Below, one piece after another: positions 45,400 to 55,010 of a DNA stretch of 64,000 nt. Under the pieces are notes generated by a model. That model had not been told where the DNA came from and searched no databases. It worked only from the letters and a program-made list of their open reading frames with translations. Position numbers and translations under genes: made by a program. The stretch covers positions 53,136 through 117,135 of the forward strand of contig WMBV01000022.1 in the NCBI GenBank assembly GCA_017745595.1. Reading direction: 5' to 3'. Numbering within the stretch: the stretch's first letter is position 1; each line of letters begins with the position of its first letter. The stretch comes from Bordetella petrii. GTDB lineage: Bacteria > Pseudomonadota > Gammaproteobacteria > Burkholderiales > Burkholderiaceae_B.

Positions 45400-48000
45400 A
45401 TGCGTCGCCTTAGAAAAACCACCCTGGCCATCCTGCTCGCAAGCGCCTGCGCGGCCGTGCCGCCGCTGCCCGCGTACGCGCAGGCACAGTCCGCCGGCCA
45501 GCAGGTCAGCCTGAATTTCGTCGATACCGATATCCCGGCGGTGCTGCGCGCGCTGTCGCTGTTCACGCAGCGCAATTATCTGGTGGATCCGCGCGTCAAA
45601 GGCAAGCTGACGCTGGTGTCCGAGCGGCCGGTGGATCGCGATACCGCGCTGACCATGCTGGCCGGCGCCCTGCGCATGCAGGGCTTTGCGCTGGTCGAGG
45701 TGGACGGCGTAACCCGCGTGGTGCCCGAGGCCGATGCCAAGCTGCAGGGCAGCGCGGTGGTGGCCGACGCGACGCGCCGCGGTGCGGCGCCCGCGCCGGT
45801 GGCCATGGCCGATTTCGCCCGCGACGCGCGCGGCAGCGAAGTCCTGACGCGGGTGTTCACGCTGAAATACGAAAATGCCGCCAACCTGCTGCCGGTGTTG
45901 CGTCCGCTGGTGCCGCCCAATAATCCCATCAATGCGTATCCCGGCAACAACACGCTGGTGGTGACGGACTACGCCGACAACCTCGAGCGCATCGCCCGCG
46001 TCATTGCCAAGGTGGACGTGCCCAGCGCGATCGACACCGACGTGGTGCCCATTAAGTACGGCGTGGCCAGCGACCTGGCCACCCTGGCCACGCAATTGCT
46101 CGACGCGCAAAGCGGCGATCCCACCCAGCGCATTGCCATGGTGGCCGATCCACGCACCAACAGCGTGCTGGTGCGGGCCAGCAGCCCGGCCCGTACCCGG
46201 CTGGCGCGCGAGCTGGTCCAGAAGCTGGATTCCGAACAGGCGCGGCCCGGCAACCTGCACGTGGTGTACCTGCGCAACGCGCAGGCATCGCGCATGGCCG
46301 AGGTGCTGGGCGGCCTGCTGACCAGCCAGGCCCTGAACGCCGCGGCCCGCGATCCTGGCGCGGCCCCGGCCGCCGGCGGCGCCTCGGGCAGCCGTGCCGG
46401 GCGCACCGCCGCGCCGCGGCCGGCCGGCATGTCGGCCGGCATGGCCAGCGGCGGTTCGAGCGGTTCTGGCGTCCTGGGCGGCGGTTCGTTCGGCCAGCAG
46501 CAGATCGAGCGCGACGATGGCGGCGCGGGCGATGCCGTGTCGTATTCGGGCGGGGGCGCCACCGTACAGGCCGACCCGTCTACCAACACGCTGATCATTT
46601 CCGCGCCCGAGCCGCTGTACCGCAGCCTGCGCGAAGTGATCGACCAGCTGGACCAGCGCCGGGCGCAGGTGCTGGTGGAAAGCCTGATCGTGGAAGTCAG
46701 CCAGGAAACGGCCGCGGAATTCGGCATTCAATGGATGACCGGCGCGGGCAGCCTGGACGGCAGCGGCTTCGTGGGCGGCACCAACCTGGGCGGCAGCGGC
46801 ATCGGCAGCGCCGGCACCGGGGCCACCACGCTGGACGCGCTGGGCCGCGGCCTGACGCTGGGCCTGGTGAAGGGCACCGTGGACGTGCTGGGCAACCAGG
46901 TGATCAATCTGAACGTGCTGGCGCGCGCGCTGCAGAACACCGGCGAAGCCAACATCCTGTCCACGCCCAACCTGCTGACGCTCGATAACGAACCCGCCAG
47001 CATCCTGGTGGGCAAGACCGTGCCGTTCGTGACGGGGCAATACGTGACCTCGGGCAGCGATGGCAGCAGCAATCCGTTCCAGACCATCGAGCGCGAAGAC
47101 ATCGGGCTGAAGCTGAATATCCGTCCGCAGATTTCCGAGGGCGGCGCGGTGAAGCTGGACATCTACCAGGAAGTCAGCAGCATCGACGAGGCCAGTTCCA
47201 GCGAGACCACCGGCCTGGTCACCAACAAGCGCGCCATCGATACCAGCGTGCTGGTCGACGATGGCCAGATCATCGTGCTGGGCGGCCTGCTGGAAGACAG
47301 CGTCAGCACCACCACCAACGCCGTGCCGGGCCTGAGCTCGATTCCCTTGCTGGGCGCGCTGTTTCGCTACGATTCGCGCAAGCGCACCAAGAGCAACCTG
47401 ATGGTGTTCCTGCGGCCCTATGTGGTGCGCGACGCGCGCGACAGCGCCAACGTGACCCTGAACCGCTACGACTACATGCGGCGCGCGCAGAGCCAGGCGC
47501 AGCCGAACAAGCACTGGCTGCTGCCCGATGTGCAGGCGCCCTTGCTGCCGCCGGCGCGCGTGCAGGCCGTGGGCGGCGCCGACTACGATATGCGGCCCGA
47601 AGCGGCGGCCGCGACGTTGCGGCGCCAGCCGCCGGCCACGGTGCAGACTTTCCAGGTGCGCCAGTTGCCGGCGCCGCCGGGCGGTTCCGATCCGGGCCGC
47701 CCGATACGCGCCAACTTGCCGCTGGGGGTCAGCATCGCCACCGACCCGTCGGCCCTGTATGCCGAGACGCGCCAGGACACGACGATTCTGCAGGTCGCGG
47801 CGGTGGCCGACCAGGCCGCCGCCGACGCCATCGCCAGGCGGGTGCGCATCAGCGGCCTGAGCGCCTACGTGCAGGTGGGCCCGGGCGGGCAGGGCTACGT
47901 GGTGCGTTCCGACGTGGCGCGCGATGCCACCACCGTGGATACCGCGGTGGCCCTGTTGAAAGAACTGGGCTATCGCGCCGAGCTGGTGACGCACCTGTGA
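45400..48000 (+). CDS. gspD: Type II secretion outer-membrane secretin GspD with SPOR-like C-terminus
   Basis: An 866-aa secretin, the outer-membrane gate. Seen: signal peptide (1-28, PLPAYAQA), N0-N3 domains (about 30-360, with N2/N3 linked by a Gly/Ser-rich stretch near 325-370), then the secretin barrel (about 390-690) with [16 protein letters not shown]. After the barrel the chain continues about 170 residues through a Pro-rich linker to a domain at 794-866 ([34 protein letters not shown]) that resembles a SPOR peptidoglycan-binding domain, where most GspD proteins have a short pilotin-binding S-domain. Confidence 0.93.
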   Translation: MRRLRKTTLAILLASACAAVPPLPAYAQAQSAGQQVSLNFVDTDIPAVLRALSLFTQRNYLVDPRVKGKLTLVSERPVDRDTALTMLAGALRMQGFALVEVDGVTRVVPEADAKLQGSAVVADATRRGAAPAPVAMADFARDARGSEVLTRVFTLKYENAANLLPVLRPLVPPNNPINAYPGNNTLVVTDYADNLERIARVIAKVDVPSAIDTDVVPIKYGVASDLATLATQLLDAQSGDPTQRIAMVADPRTNSVLVRASSPARTRLARELVQKLDSEQARPGNLHVVYLRNAQASRMAEVLGGLLTSQALNAAARDPGAAPAAGGASGSRAGRTAAPRPAGMSAGMASGGSSGSGVLGGGSFGQQQIERDDGGAGDAVSYSGGGATVQADPSTNTLIISAPEPLYRSLREVIDQLDQRRAQVLVESLIVEVSQETAAEFGIQWMTGAGSLDGSGFVGGTNLGGSGIGSAGTGATTLDALGRGLTLGLVKGTVDVLGNQVINLNVLARALQNTGEANILSTPNLLTLDNEPASILVGKTVPFVTGQYVTSGSDGSSNPFQTIEREDIGLKLNIRPQISEGGAVKLDIYQEVSSIDEASSSETTGLVTNKRAIDTSVLVDDGQIIVLGGLLEDSVSTTTNAVPGLSSIPLLGALFRYDSRKRTKSNLMVFLRPYVVRDARDSANVTLNRYDYMRRAQSQAQPNKHWLLPDVQAPLLPPARVQAVGGADYDMRPEAAAATLRRQPPATVQTFQVRQLPAPPGGSDPGRPIRANLPLGVSIATDPSALYAETRQDTTILQVAAVADQAAADAIARRVRISGLSAYVQVGPGGQGYVVRSDVARDATTVDTAVALLKELGYRAELVTHL

Positions 48001-49427
48001 ACGCATACCCGTTGCCCTATAGCTGGGCGCGCGCGCAGCGCGCGGTGCTGTTGCTGCGGCCGGGGGCCTCGCTGCTGACCACCAGCGCGCGCACGCCGGC
48101 CTGGGCGGTGCGCGAGATCGTGCGCTGCCACGGCGAAGTGCCGCTTACCGAGGTGTCGGACGACGCGCTCGAGGCCTTGCTGAATGCCGCGTACAGCGAC
48201 AGTGCCGACGCGGCTTCGGTGATGGGCGTGGCCGAAAATGAAATCGACCTGGACCGGCTGCTGCAGGATATTCCCGCAGTCGCCGATCTGCTCGAGACGC
48301 AGGACGACGCGCCGGTGATCCGCATGATCAACGCGCTGTTCGCCCAGGCCGCGCGCGACGGCGCCAGCGATATGCATATCGAGGCCTACGAGCAGCATTC
48401 GGTGGTGCGCTATCGCGTCGACGGCGTGCTGCGCGATGTAGTCAGCCCGCGCAAGGCGCTGCATTCGGCGCTGATCTCGCGCATCAAGATCATGGCCAAC
48501 CTCGACATTGCCGAAAAACGCCTGCCGCAGGACGGCCGCATCGCGCTGCGCGTGGGCGGCCGGCCCATCGACGTGCGGGTTTCGACGCTGCCCACGGGCC
48601 ACGGCGAGCGCGCGGTGCTGCGCCTGCTGGACAAGGAAGCCGGCCGGCTGCAACTGGAAAAACTGGGCATGAGCCCGCCGGTGCTGGCGCAGCTGGACAG
48701 CCTGGTCCGGCAGCCGCACGGCATTGTGCTGGTGACCGGCCCCACGGGCAGCGGCAAGACCACCACGCTGTACGCGGCCCTGTCGCGCCTGGATGCATCG
48801 ACCACCAACATCCTGACGGTGGAAGACCCTATCGAATACGACTTGCCGGGCATCAGCCAGACCCAGGTCAACGCGAAAATCGACATGACTTTCGCGCTGG
48901 CGCTGCGGGCCATTTTGCGCCAGGATCCCGACGTGATCATGATCGGCGAGATCCGCGACCTGGAAACCGCGCAGATCGCGGTGCAGGCTTCGCTGACCGG
49001 GCACCTGGTGCTGGCGACCCTGCACACCAACGATGCGACCTCGGCCGTGACGCGCCTGGTGGACATGGGCGTCGAGCCCTTCTTGCTGGCGTCGTCTCTA
49101 TTGGGCGTGCTGGCGCAGCGGCTGGTGCGCCGGCTGTGCCAGCAATGCCGCCGGCCCGATACACTGCCCGACGGCCGGGTGGTGTACCGGCCGGTGGGCT
49201 GCGCGGCGTGCAATCACACCGGCTACAGCGGCCGCTCGGGCATTCATGAGTTGTTCGCGGTGGACGACGACGTGCGCCACCTGATCCACGCGGGCCGCGA
49301 CGAGCAGGCGCTGCGCGCGCAAGCCCTGCACGCCGGGATGCGGACCCTGCGCGACGACGGCCAACGCTGGATCGACGCCGGCGTGACGGCGCCCGAAGAA
49401 ATCCTGCGCGTCACGCGCGAAGACTGA
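47997..49427 (+). CDS. gspE: Type II secretion ATPase GspE
   Basis: A 476-aa cytoplasmic hexameric ATPase powering pseudopilus assembly. Seen: GTG start overlapping the gspD stop as GTGA; N2E domain, Walker [11 protein letters not shown] near residue 250, Asp box, Walker [14 protein letters not shown], His box [12 protein letters not shown], and the zinc-binding CQQC...CAAC tetracysteine of the C-terminal module. The N-terminal N1E region is short, which may relate to a small GspL cytoplasmic domain. Confidence 0.95.
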   Translation: MNAYPLPYSWARAQRAVLLLRPGASLLTTSARTPAWAVREIVRCHGEVPLTEVSDDALEALLNAAYSDSADAASVMGVAENEIDLDRLLQDIPAVADLLETQDDAPVIRMINALFAQAARDGASDMHIEAYEQHSVVRYRVDGVLRDVVSPRKALHSALISRIKIMANLDIAEKRLPQDGRIALRVGGRPIDVRVSTLPTGHGERAVLRLLDKEAGRLQLEKLGMSPPVLAQLDSLVRQPHGIVLVTGPTGSGKTTTLYAALSRLDASTTNILTVEDPIEYDLPGISQTQVNAKIDMTFALALRAILRQDPDVIMIGEIRDLETAQIAVQASLTGHLVLATLHTNDATSAVTRLVDMGVEPFLLASSLLGVLAQRLVRRLCQQCRRPDTLPDGRVVYRPVGCAACNHTGYSGRSGIHELFAVDDDVRHLIHAGRDEQALRAQALHAGMRTLRDDGQRWIDAGVTAPEEILRVTRED

Positions 49428-49460
49428 GCGGCGGCCGCCGCCAGCGCGCCAGGTCCGCCA

Positions 49461-49491
49461 GGTGTCTGACTCCCGCAGGGTGTCAGACACC
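49461..49491 (-). repeat. 31-bp dispersed palindrome, reverse form
   Basis: Consensus reverse copy 33 bases after the gspE stop; opposed to the copy at 49527 with a 35-bp spacer. Confidence 0.92.
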
Positions 49492-49526
49492 GACTCTTGC
49501 AGACGCTCTGTGCCTACGTGCACATC

Positions 49527-49557
49527 GGTGTCTGACACCCTGCGGGAGTCAGACACC
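49527..49557 (+). repeat. 31-bp dispersed palindrome, forward form
   Basis: Consensus forward copy. Its last four bases (CACC) are also the first bases of the adjoining tandem repeat. Confidence 0.92.
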
Positions 49558-49633
49558 AGCATCATCCATCGGGCACCAGCATCATCCATCGGGCACCAGC
49601 ATCATCCATCGGGCACCAGCATCATCCACCGGG
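49554..49633 (+). repeat. Four-unit 20-bp tandem repeat
   Basis: CACCAGCATCATCCATCGGG occurs three times identically and a fourth time with one T-to-C change, without spacers, followed by a partial CATC. Perfect identity suggests recent expansion and a likely variable-number locus. Confidence 0.95.
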
Positions 49634-49659
49634 CATCTGGTCGATGGGCGGGCCGTCCG

Positions 49660-50406
49660 TCACGGCGGCGTGCCGAAATGGCTGGTGCCGTTCGAGACCG
49701 GCCCTAGTGCGCTCAGCAGGCCGGCCAAGGCGGCGCGCTGGGCGTCGCTGGCGTGTTCGGCCGGCGCGGCCTCGCCGCTGAAGCGCAGCCGGCCGCGTTG
49801 CCATTGTCCCGTGCCGGTCAGCGCCAGCAGGCCGGCATCGGTGCTCAGGGCCAGGTGCAGCGTACCGTTGTCGGCGCTGATGCGCAGGGTGTAGTCGCCC
49901 AGCGGCCGGACGTGCGACAGCGCGGAACCCGCCTGGGTCCAGCGTCCCGTGGCCACGAGGCCGGTGGCGGGCGCGCCGGCCAGCGTGCGGGGCTTCCATT
50001 CGAATTCGAGCTGCCCGGATGGCGCCACGGTATTCAGCGGTGCCCCCAGGGCGCCGAGCACGGCGGCGGGCATGCGCAGGTTCTGTCCCGAGACCGTGAT
50101 GCCGGACCAGCCGGGCCGTGCCCGTACCGGCCCGCGCAGCCAGGCATGCGTGATCTCCATGGCTCCGTTGCGCCACTGCCAGCGCAGCGGCTCGGGCAAC
50201 AGGTAGCGTGCGCCGGGCGGACCCAGCGCCAGTTGGGCGCTGCCCCGCCATACCGTGCCGTCGGCGGTGGCCAGCGCCGCCAGGGCGTTTTCGGGCAGCA
50301 GCAGCATCAGCCAGCGCGCCGGCAATACAGGCAGGGCGGCCAGCAGGGCGCAACACAGCGCCAGGATCGCCAGCGGCGAGAAAAGTCTGGGCAACGGAAA
50401 ACGCAT
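49660..50406 (-). CDS. gspN: Type II secretion protein GspN
   Basis: A 248-aa protein with an N-terminal membrane anchor (residues 10-33). Seen: the GspN pattern PENALAALATADGTVWRGSAQL, where the TxWxG motif is characteristic, then a periplasmic beta-rich domain. GspN is present in only some systems and its role is undefined. ATGA overlap with gspM; last gene of the leftward C-N operon. Confidence 0.87.
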   Translation of the reverse strand: MRFPLPRLFSPLAILALCCALLAALPVLPARWLMLLLPENALAALATADGTVWRGSAQLALGPPGARYLLPEPLRWQWRNGAMEITHAWLRGPVRARPGWSGITVSGQNLRMPAAVLGALGAPLNTVAPSGQLEFEWKPRTLAGAPATGLVATGRWTQAGSALSHVRPLGDYTLRISADNGTLHLALSTDAGLLALTGTGQWQRGRLRFSGEAAPAEHASDAQRAALAGLLSALGPVSNGTSHFGTPP

Positions 50407-51011
50407 CAGGGTTGTCCGGCGGGAAGCAGGGTCAAGGTTCCGTTCAGGCGGCCGGGCAGGCGCCGGCCCGTCGCGAGAGTGGCCCGCGTCAGCTCGGCGT
50501 CCGACACCGACAGGCGCCAGTCGCGCGCCGCGGTGTCCAGCCAGCGGAACAGGGCGGCCGACGGCGCCTCGCGCAGCGCCAGGCTGATCGCCGCCGCCGG
50601 CCGGTCCGAGGCGCCGGCGGCCATCGGGGCCTCGGACAACGACCAACTGTCGTCCGGCAGTCCTGCGCGACGCAGGCTGGCATCCAGTTCCGCGACGGAC
50701 GGCACCGAGGCGTTGGCGGTGCCGGCGCCCTGGCGGCGCAGCGCGCGTACCTGCGCGGTCAGGTCGGCGACCGCGGCGGCCTGCGTGCGCAGGCCGGGCA
50801 ATTCGTGGCGGGCGCGCGCCAGGGTCGACCACGCCGGTTCGATCAAGACCAGGAAAACCAGCGCGGCGGCCGCCAGCGCGCCGGCCCCGGCCAGCAACTG
50901 CTGTTCGCGGCGCGGCCGGTGCGCATACCAGGCGCGGGCCCGCTGGCGCCACGCGCCGGCACGGCCCATCCAGGGTGCCAGCTGATCGCGCAGGGAAGCA
51001 AGAATCGTCAT
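50406..51011 (-). CDS. gspM: Type II secretion protein GspM
   Basis: A 201-aa inner-membrane assembly protein that stabilises GspL. Seen: a short cytoplasmic N-terminus, one helix (about 38-60, LLAGAGALAAAALVFLVLI), and a periplasmic ferredoxin-like domain with RALRRQ and FRWLDTAARDWRLSVSDAEL. It starts 16 bp after the gspL stop. Confidence 0.9.
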   Translation of the reverse strand: MTILASLRDQLAPWMGRAGAWRQRARAWYAHRPRREQQLLAGAGALAAAALVFLVLIEPAWSTLARARHELPGLRTQAAAVADLTAQVRALRRQGAGTANASVPSVAELDASLRRAGLPDDSWSLSEAPMAAGASDRPAAAISLALREAPSAALFRWLDTAARDWRLSVSDAELTRATLATGRRLPGRLNGTLTLLPAGQP

Positions 51012-51027
51012 CGTATTGCCACAGAAG

Positions 51028-52140
51028 TCATGGGCCGGTTCGCAGGACGCGCCAGGCCCCTTTGTCGTCGCGCTCGACGCGCGCGCCCAGCGCCGCCGCC
51101 CGTTGCAGGATGGCGGCGGTGTCGGCCAGCCGCTCGCTGGCCGCGCCGTCCGCGGCGTCGGAAGACGATGCCGCCGGGACGGCGGCGATCGTGCGGCCAG
51201 ATACCGCGGCGGCGGCGCTCGTGTCCGTGCCCGCGTCCGCGTCCGCGCGCAGGCGCAGCGTCAGTACGTCGTCGCGATAGGCCAGGCGGTCCACCGCGTC
51301 GGCCGCGAATGGCAGCACCTGCGCCGCGATACGGGCCAGCGATAGAAAATCCTTGCTTGCGGCGTCGCCCTGGCCGGCCAGCAGCGCGTCGCGGCCCTGC
51401 CGGGCCTGGCGCAAGGGATCCAGCACCACGGGAATATCCGGAAACGCCGCGCGCACGTCGCCTTCCATGCGCTGGCGCAGGTGCCGGCCTTCGGCATTCA
51501 ACTGCATGGCGTACAGATTCAGGCCGCCGATCCATACGGCGGCGGCCACGGCCAGCCAGGCAGCCGCTCCGCGCCAGCGCGACGGCTGCCGGGGCGCCAG
51601 TTGCGGCAGCGCCAGCGACCAGCCCGGCCCGGGGGCCTGCCAGCGTGGGTCGTGGATATCCGCCAACGGCGGCGTCCGGGCCTGGTCCGGCGTATCGGAC
51701 CAGACCTGCAGCGGATAGAACGCCTGCACGGCCAGCCCCGCGGCCGACAGGCGCTGCCATGCCGAGCGCAAGGCGGCGCGGGCCGTCCACGCGGCCAGCA
51801 CCGCGCCATCGGGGGCGCGGCCGCCATGGCCCACGGCCAGGGTGTCCAGGTCCGCCAGCACCAGGCTTTCCAGGATGCCGCGCACTGCCGCCGCATGGCG
51901 ATTGGCCGGCACCGCCGGCACCGTGATCGTGGCGACGATCACGTCATCGGGATGCAGGACCGCCTGCACGCGCGCCCGCGGAAAAGCCGCGGCCAGCGAG
52001 GCTGCCGCCAGGCTGCCGCCGCGCGCCACCCGGCCCTGGCGGTCCAGCCAGGCATAGGCCAGCGGGGTCGTGTCCGCCCAGGATGCGAGCGGCGGCAGGG
52101 CCACGCGCAGCAGATTTCTTACGGGGTTTCTTTTATCCAT
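51028..52140 (-). CDS. gspL: Type II secretion protein GspL
   Basis: A 370-aa protein linking the GspE ATPase to the inner-membrane platform. Seen: a cytoplasmic actin-like-fold region (1-185) with VIVATITVPAVP, a membrane helix (about 192-212, AAWLAVAAAVWIGGLNLYAM), and a periplasmic domain. The periplasmic part carries an Ala/Asp/Ser-rich insertion (about 300-340). The cytoplasmic domain is shorter than in Vibrio-type GspL. Overlaps gspK by 22 bp. Confidence 0.9.
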   Translation of the reverse strand: MDKRNPVRNLLRVALPPLASWADTTPLAYAWLDRQGRVARGGSLAAASLAAAFPRARVQAVLHPDDVIVATITVPAVPANRHAAAVRGILESLVLADLDTLAVGHGGRAPDGAVLAAWTARAALRSAWQRLSAAGLAVQAFYPLQVWSDTPDQARTPPLADIHDPRWQAPGPGWSLALPQLAPRQPSRWRGAAAWLAVAAAVWIGGLNLYAMQLNAEGRHLRQRMEGDVRAAFPDIPVVLDPLRQARQGRDALLAGQGDAASKDFLSLARIAAQVLPFAADAVDRLAYRDDVLTLRLRADADAGTDTSAAAAVSGRTIAAVPAASSSDAADGAASERLADTAAILQRAAALGARVERDDKGAWRVLRTGP

Positions 52141-53054
52141 AGGGTTTCAGGGGCGCGTTGCCCAGAGACGGCCACCAGCGCCTGCATGCCGACGCGCGCG
52201 CGCTGGTAGGCCACGGTGCCGTTGGCCAGGAACCACTCGCTGGTGGTGGCGACCTCGGGTACCTGCAAGGGCTCGCCGCCGGTGGCCAGCCGGTTGGCGA
52301 AGTCGCCGCTGTCGTTGAACCAGCGGCCGCGGTCGCGTTCGCCCAGCACGGCGCGGGCTTGCGCCAGGCTCAGGCCCGGCACCAGGGCCGCGATCACTTC
52401 GGGTTCGGCGGTGTTCACGTTGACCAGGGTGTTGGCCGGCAGCCAGGTCATGGTGCGGCGCATGGCCTGCAGTCCCGCCGCGTCCACGCCCAACTGCGCG
52501 GCCAGGTCGTCAATGCCGCGCGGTTGCGGCGCCCGCGCGCCGCCTCCCTGTCCGGCCGGGGTCTCCGGTGCCGGGTCGGGCAGGCGGCTTTGCGTCAAGG
52601 CCACTTGCGCGGCCAATTGCGGCGCCAGCGCCTGGGGCAGCCCCAGCAGGTCCAGCAGGCGTGCCAGCACTTCGGCCTGGCCGGCATCGGCGACGCCGCG
52701 CCGGGCCAGGTTGTACAGGTTGTATTTGCCTTGTTCGTCCTGGATGCCGCCCGCGAACACCGCCGCCTGTCCACTGTCATCGCCCTCGATGCGGGTATCG
52801 AGCACGGGCGTGGACCAGAGCTGCCCGCGCCGGACCGTGGCTTCCTGGCGGGCGTTGTCGCGCAACAGCAGGCGTGTCCAGTCGATGCCGCCCAGCAGCA
52901 GCCAGCGCGCCTGGATGCGCGCCTGTTCGTTCTCGATCTGGCGGATCGCCGAGGCCTGGCGCAGGAACAGGCCGCTGGTCAGCGCCGCCACGATGGCGAC
53001 CACGATCAGCGCGCTGACCACCGCCATCCCTTGCTGCCGCGCGGCCGCGCTCAT
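52119..53054 (-). CDS. gspK: Type II secretion minor pseudopilin GspK
   Basis: A 311-aa minor pseudopilin thought to cap the pseudopilus tip. Seen: a QQGMAVVSALIVVAIVAAL N-terminal segment in which cleavage follows Gly and the mature residue 5 is not Glu, as usual for GspK; YNLYNLARRG; and the large alpha domain with LVNVNTAEPEVIAAL. Overlaps gspJ start by 4 bp. Confidence 0.92.
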   Translation of the reverse strand: MSAAARQQGMAVVSALIVVAIVAALTSGLFLRQASAIRQIENEQARIQARWLLLGGIDWTRLLLRDNARQEATVRRGQLWSTPVLDTRIEGDDSGQAAVFAGGIQDEQGKYNLYNLARRGVADAGQAEVLARLLDLLGLPQALAPQLAAQVALTQSRLPDPAPETPAGQGGGARAPQPRGIDDLAAQLGVDAAGLQAMRRTMTWLPANTLVNVNTAEPEVIAALVPGLSLAQARAVLGERDRGRWFNDSGDFANRLATGGEPLQVPEVATTSEWFLANGTVAYQRARVGMQALVAVSGQRAPETLWIKETP

Positions 53055-53656
53055 GGCAGCACCACGATGCGGGTATAGCGTTCGGGCTGGCCACGGCCGC
53101 GGCGCTCGATGGCCACTTCCAGGCCGCTGGCCGATGCGGTTTCCGGGCGCAGCGGATCGTGCCAGCCGCGCCCGGGCACCCAGGCGCGCACGCCCAGCGC
53201 GGTGGCCCCCGGCATCAGCAGCACGCCCTGGGCCGGTTCGGGCAGCGGGTAGCGGGCCGCGGGCATGCCGCTGTAGCGCCACAGGCCGTCGGGCCGCAAC
53301 CGCCACGTGACGCGCTGCCACAGTCCGCCTTCCGGCGTGGCGCGCACGATATCCAGCAGCATCGCGCCGGCGGATTGCGCGACATGGATGCCCGGCGGCA
53401 GCAGCGTGGCGGCGGTGCCGTCGGGCGGCGCGCCGGTATAGGCGCGATTCAGGTCGCGTTCGATCTGGCCCAGGGTGCGCAACACCACGGCCTGGTCTTG
53501 CGATTGTTCGCCCAGCCAATCGCGCGCCGCCGACACATGCGCCAACCCCTGCCAGGACAGCAGGCTGACTACCGCCATCAGCGCGATGGCGATCAGCACT
53601 TCAATCAAAGTGAAGCCTTGCTGAGCCCGGCCGCGGCGGCAATGTGGAGGCATCAT
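53051..53656 (-). CDS. gspJ: Type II secretion minor pseudopilin GspJ
   Basis: A 201-aa minor pseudopilin. Seen: prepilin peptidase site QQG/FTLIEVLIAIALMAVVSLLSW near residue 15, then QGQ-type GEQSQDQAVVLRTLGQIERDLNRA and a beta-rich body. The start at 53656 overlaps the gspI stop as ATGA; a second ATG immediately follows. Forms the tip complex with GspI and GspK. Confidence 0.93.
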   Translation of the reverse strand: MMPPHCRRGRAQQGFTLIEVLIAIALMAVVSLLSWQGLAHVSAARDWLGEQSQDQAVVLRTLGQIERDLNRAYTGAPPDGTAATLLPPGIHVAQSAGAMLLDIVRATPEGGLWQRVTWRLRPDGLWRYSGMPAARYPLPEPAQGVLLMPGATALGVRAWVPGRGWHDPLRPETASASGLEVAIERRGRGQPERYTRIVVLP

Positions 53657-54057
53657 CGGATCTGCGACAACAGGCCGCTCAGTTCGGCCAGCGTGGCGCC
53701 GTCGCGGTCGGGATCGTGCACGCGCACCGTCACCTGGCGGAAGTTGCGGTTCAGCGAATTGCGGATCTCGAGTTCGCAACGCAATTCCAGCGCGCCCTGC
53801 GGACACGGCAGGGTCTGCGTGCCGGCGCGCGGAAACGCCTGTTCCAGCCGCAACTGGGCCAGTACGTTTTCGGCGGCCAGCAGCGCCAGTGTTTTGCCGC
53901 GAATGGCTCGGCTGTTGTCCAGCATGACCTGGGTGGCGCGCATGGCGGCGCCCATGGCCACCGCGATGATGGCCAGCGCCACCAGCACCTCGATCAGCGT
54001 GAAGCCGCGTTGCGCCGCGTTGCCGGGGCCATGCGCCGGCCGCTTATTCGATTGCAT
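53653..54057 (-). CDS. gspI: Type II secretion minor pseudopilin GspI
   Basis: A 134-aa minor pseudopilin. Seen: QRG/FTLIEVLVALAIIAVAMGAAM cleavage and hydrophobic segment, then ALLAAENVLAQLRLEQAFP, the GspI hallmark, and two Cys (CPQGALELRC) for a probable disulfide. Nucleates the pseudopilus tip with GspJ and GspK. Overlaps gspH by 14 bp. Confidence 0.93.
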   Translation of the reverse strand: MQSNKRPAHGPGNAAQRGFTLIEVLVALAIIAVAMGAAMRATQVMLDNSRAIRGKTLALLAAENVLAQLRLEQAFPRAGTQTLPCPQGALELRCELEIRNSLNRNFRQVTVRVHDPDRDGATLAELSGLLSQIR

Positions 54058-54535
54058 AGCCGCCTGCCGCGTCGCGTTCGATGCGGACGGTATCGCCCTG
54101 CGAGGCCAGTTCCAGTACCAGCGGGTCGGCGATCCATTCGGTGCCGAACACCAGCGGGCGGTCGGGTCGCAGGCGCAGGCTGACCGGCGCGGCGCCCCAC
54201 TTCTGCGGACGCAGCGCGGCATCTTGGGCGAACCGGTCGGGCGTTTGCGGCCCATCATCTTGCGCCGACAAGCGGGGCGGCCTGCCGGCGCGTTCGAACG
54301 ACCAGCCGCGTTCGTCGGCCCGCCAGCGGATGGCGCGGCCATCGCTGCGCGCTTCGCTCTGCGCGACGGCAAACGCATCGACCAGGCGCTCGGCGTCGGC
54401 GCGCAGCGCGCGCGCCGAAGAAGATGCCACCGACAGGCTCACCATGGACGCGGCGATGGCGATGATCGCCACCACCACCAGCATTTCGATCAGCGTGAAG
54501 CCGCGCTCAGATGTCCCACGAGCCGATGTCCGCAT
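54044..54535 (-). CDS. gspH: Type II secretion minor pseudopilin GspH
   Basis: A 163-aa minor pseudopilin. Seen: ERG/FTLIEMLVVVAIIAIAASMVSL at the N-terminus, LVDAFAVAQSEARSDGRAIRW and a C-terminal beta domain. Links the major pseudopilin shaft to the tip complex. Overlaps gspG by 29 bp. Confidence 0.92.
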   Translation of the reverse strand: MRTSARGTSERGFTLIEMLVVVAIIAIAASMVSLSVASSSARALRADAERLVDAFAVAQSEARSDGRAIRWRADERGWSFERAGRPPRLSAQDDGPQTPDRFAQDAALRPQKWGAAPVSLRLRPDRPLVFGTEWIADPLVLELASQGDTVRIERDAAGGYAIE

Positions 54536-54935
54536 CGTCTTGCTCCCCGCCGGGTTGGGTGTCGGGGCCGAACGTGAACACGTCGATCTCGCCTTTGACG
54601 CCGGGGTTCAGGTATTGATAGGGCTGGCCCCAGGGGTCGTTGGGCAGGCGGTCCAGATAGGGGCGCCAGTTGCGCGCGCCCTCGGGGCGTTGCACCAGCG
54701 CCTGCAGGCCCTGGGCCGAAGAGGGGTAGCGGCCATTGTCCAGCCGGTACAGCTTCAGTGCCTGCATCAGGCCGCTGATGTCCTGCCGCGCGGCCACGCG
54801 CCGCGCCTGATCGGGTCGGTCCAGCACGCGGGGAACGACCAGCGCGGCCAGGATTCCCATGATCACGATCACCACCATGATCTCGATCAGTGTGAAGCCC
54901 TGTTGCCGGCTTCGCGGACGCTGGAATTGATGCAC
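54507..54935 (-). CDS. gspG: Type II secretion major pseudopilin GspG
   Basis: A 142-aa major pseudopilin. Seen: RQQG/FTLIEIMVVIVIMGILAALVVPRVL, then the invariant ALKLYRLDNGRYPSSAQGLQALV, DPWGQPYQYLNPG and the calcium-site loop near FTFGPDTQPGGEQDDADIGSWD. Forms the piston filament. 75 bp separate it from the gspC gene upstream. Confidence 0.96.
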   Translation of the reverse strand: MHQFQRPRSRQQGFTLIEIMVVIVIMGILAALVVPRVLDRPDQARRVAARQDISGLMQALKLYRLDNGRYPSSAQGLQALVQRPEGARNWRPYLDRLPNDPWGQPYQYLNPGVKGEIDVFTFGPDTQPGGEQDDADIGSWDI

Positions 54936-55010
54936 GAACTCTCTCCGCTTTCTTCGCTGAAAGCCGGCATGATGCGTCAGGAATATGACAGTAATACTGC
55001 CGGGCGGGGC

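Larger units (their letters stand above)
49428..49659. other. Convergent gspE-gspN gap filled with repeats
   Basis: 232 bp with no gene. It holds an opposed palindrome pair and a four-unit 20-bp tandem repeat that starts inside the second palindrome. Confidence 0.85.

Noticed and set aside
49554..49633. Possible mini-CRISPR array
   Set aside because: The 20-bp units are directly adjacent with no spacers and no cas genes are nearby; it is a simple tandem repeat.
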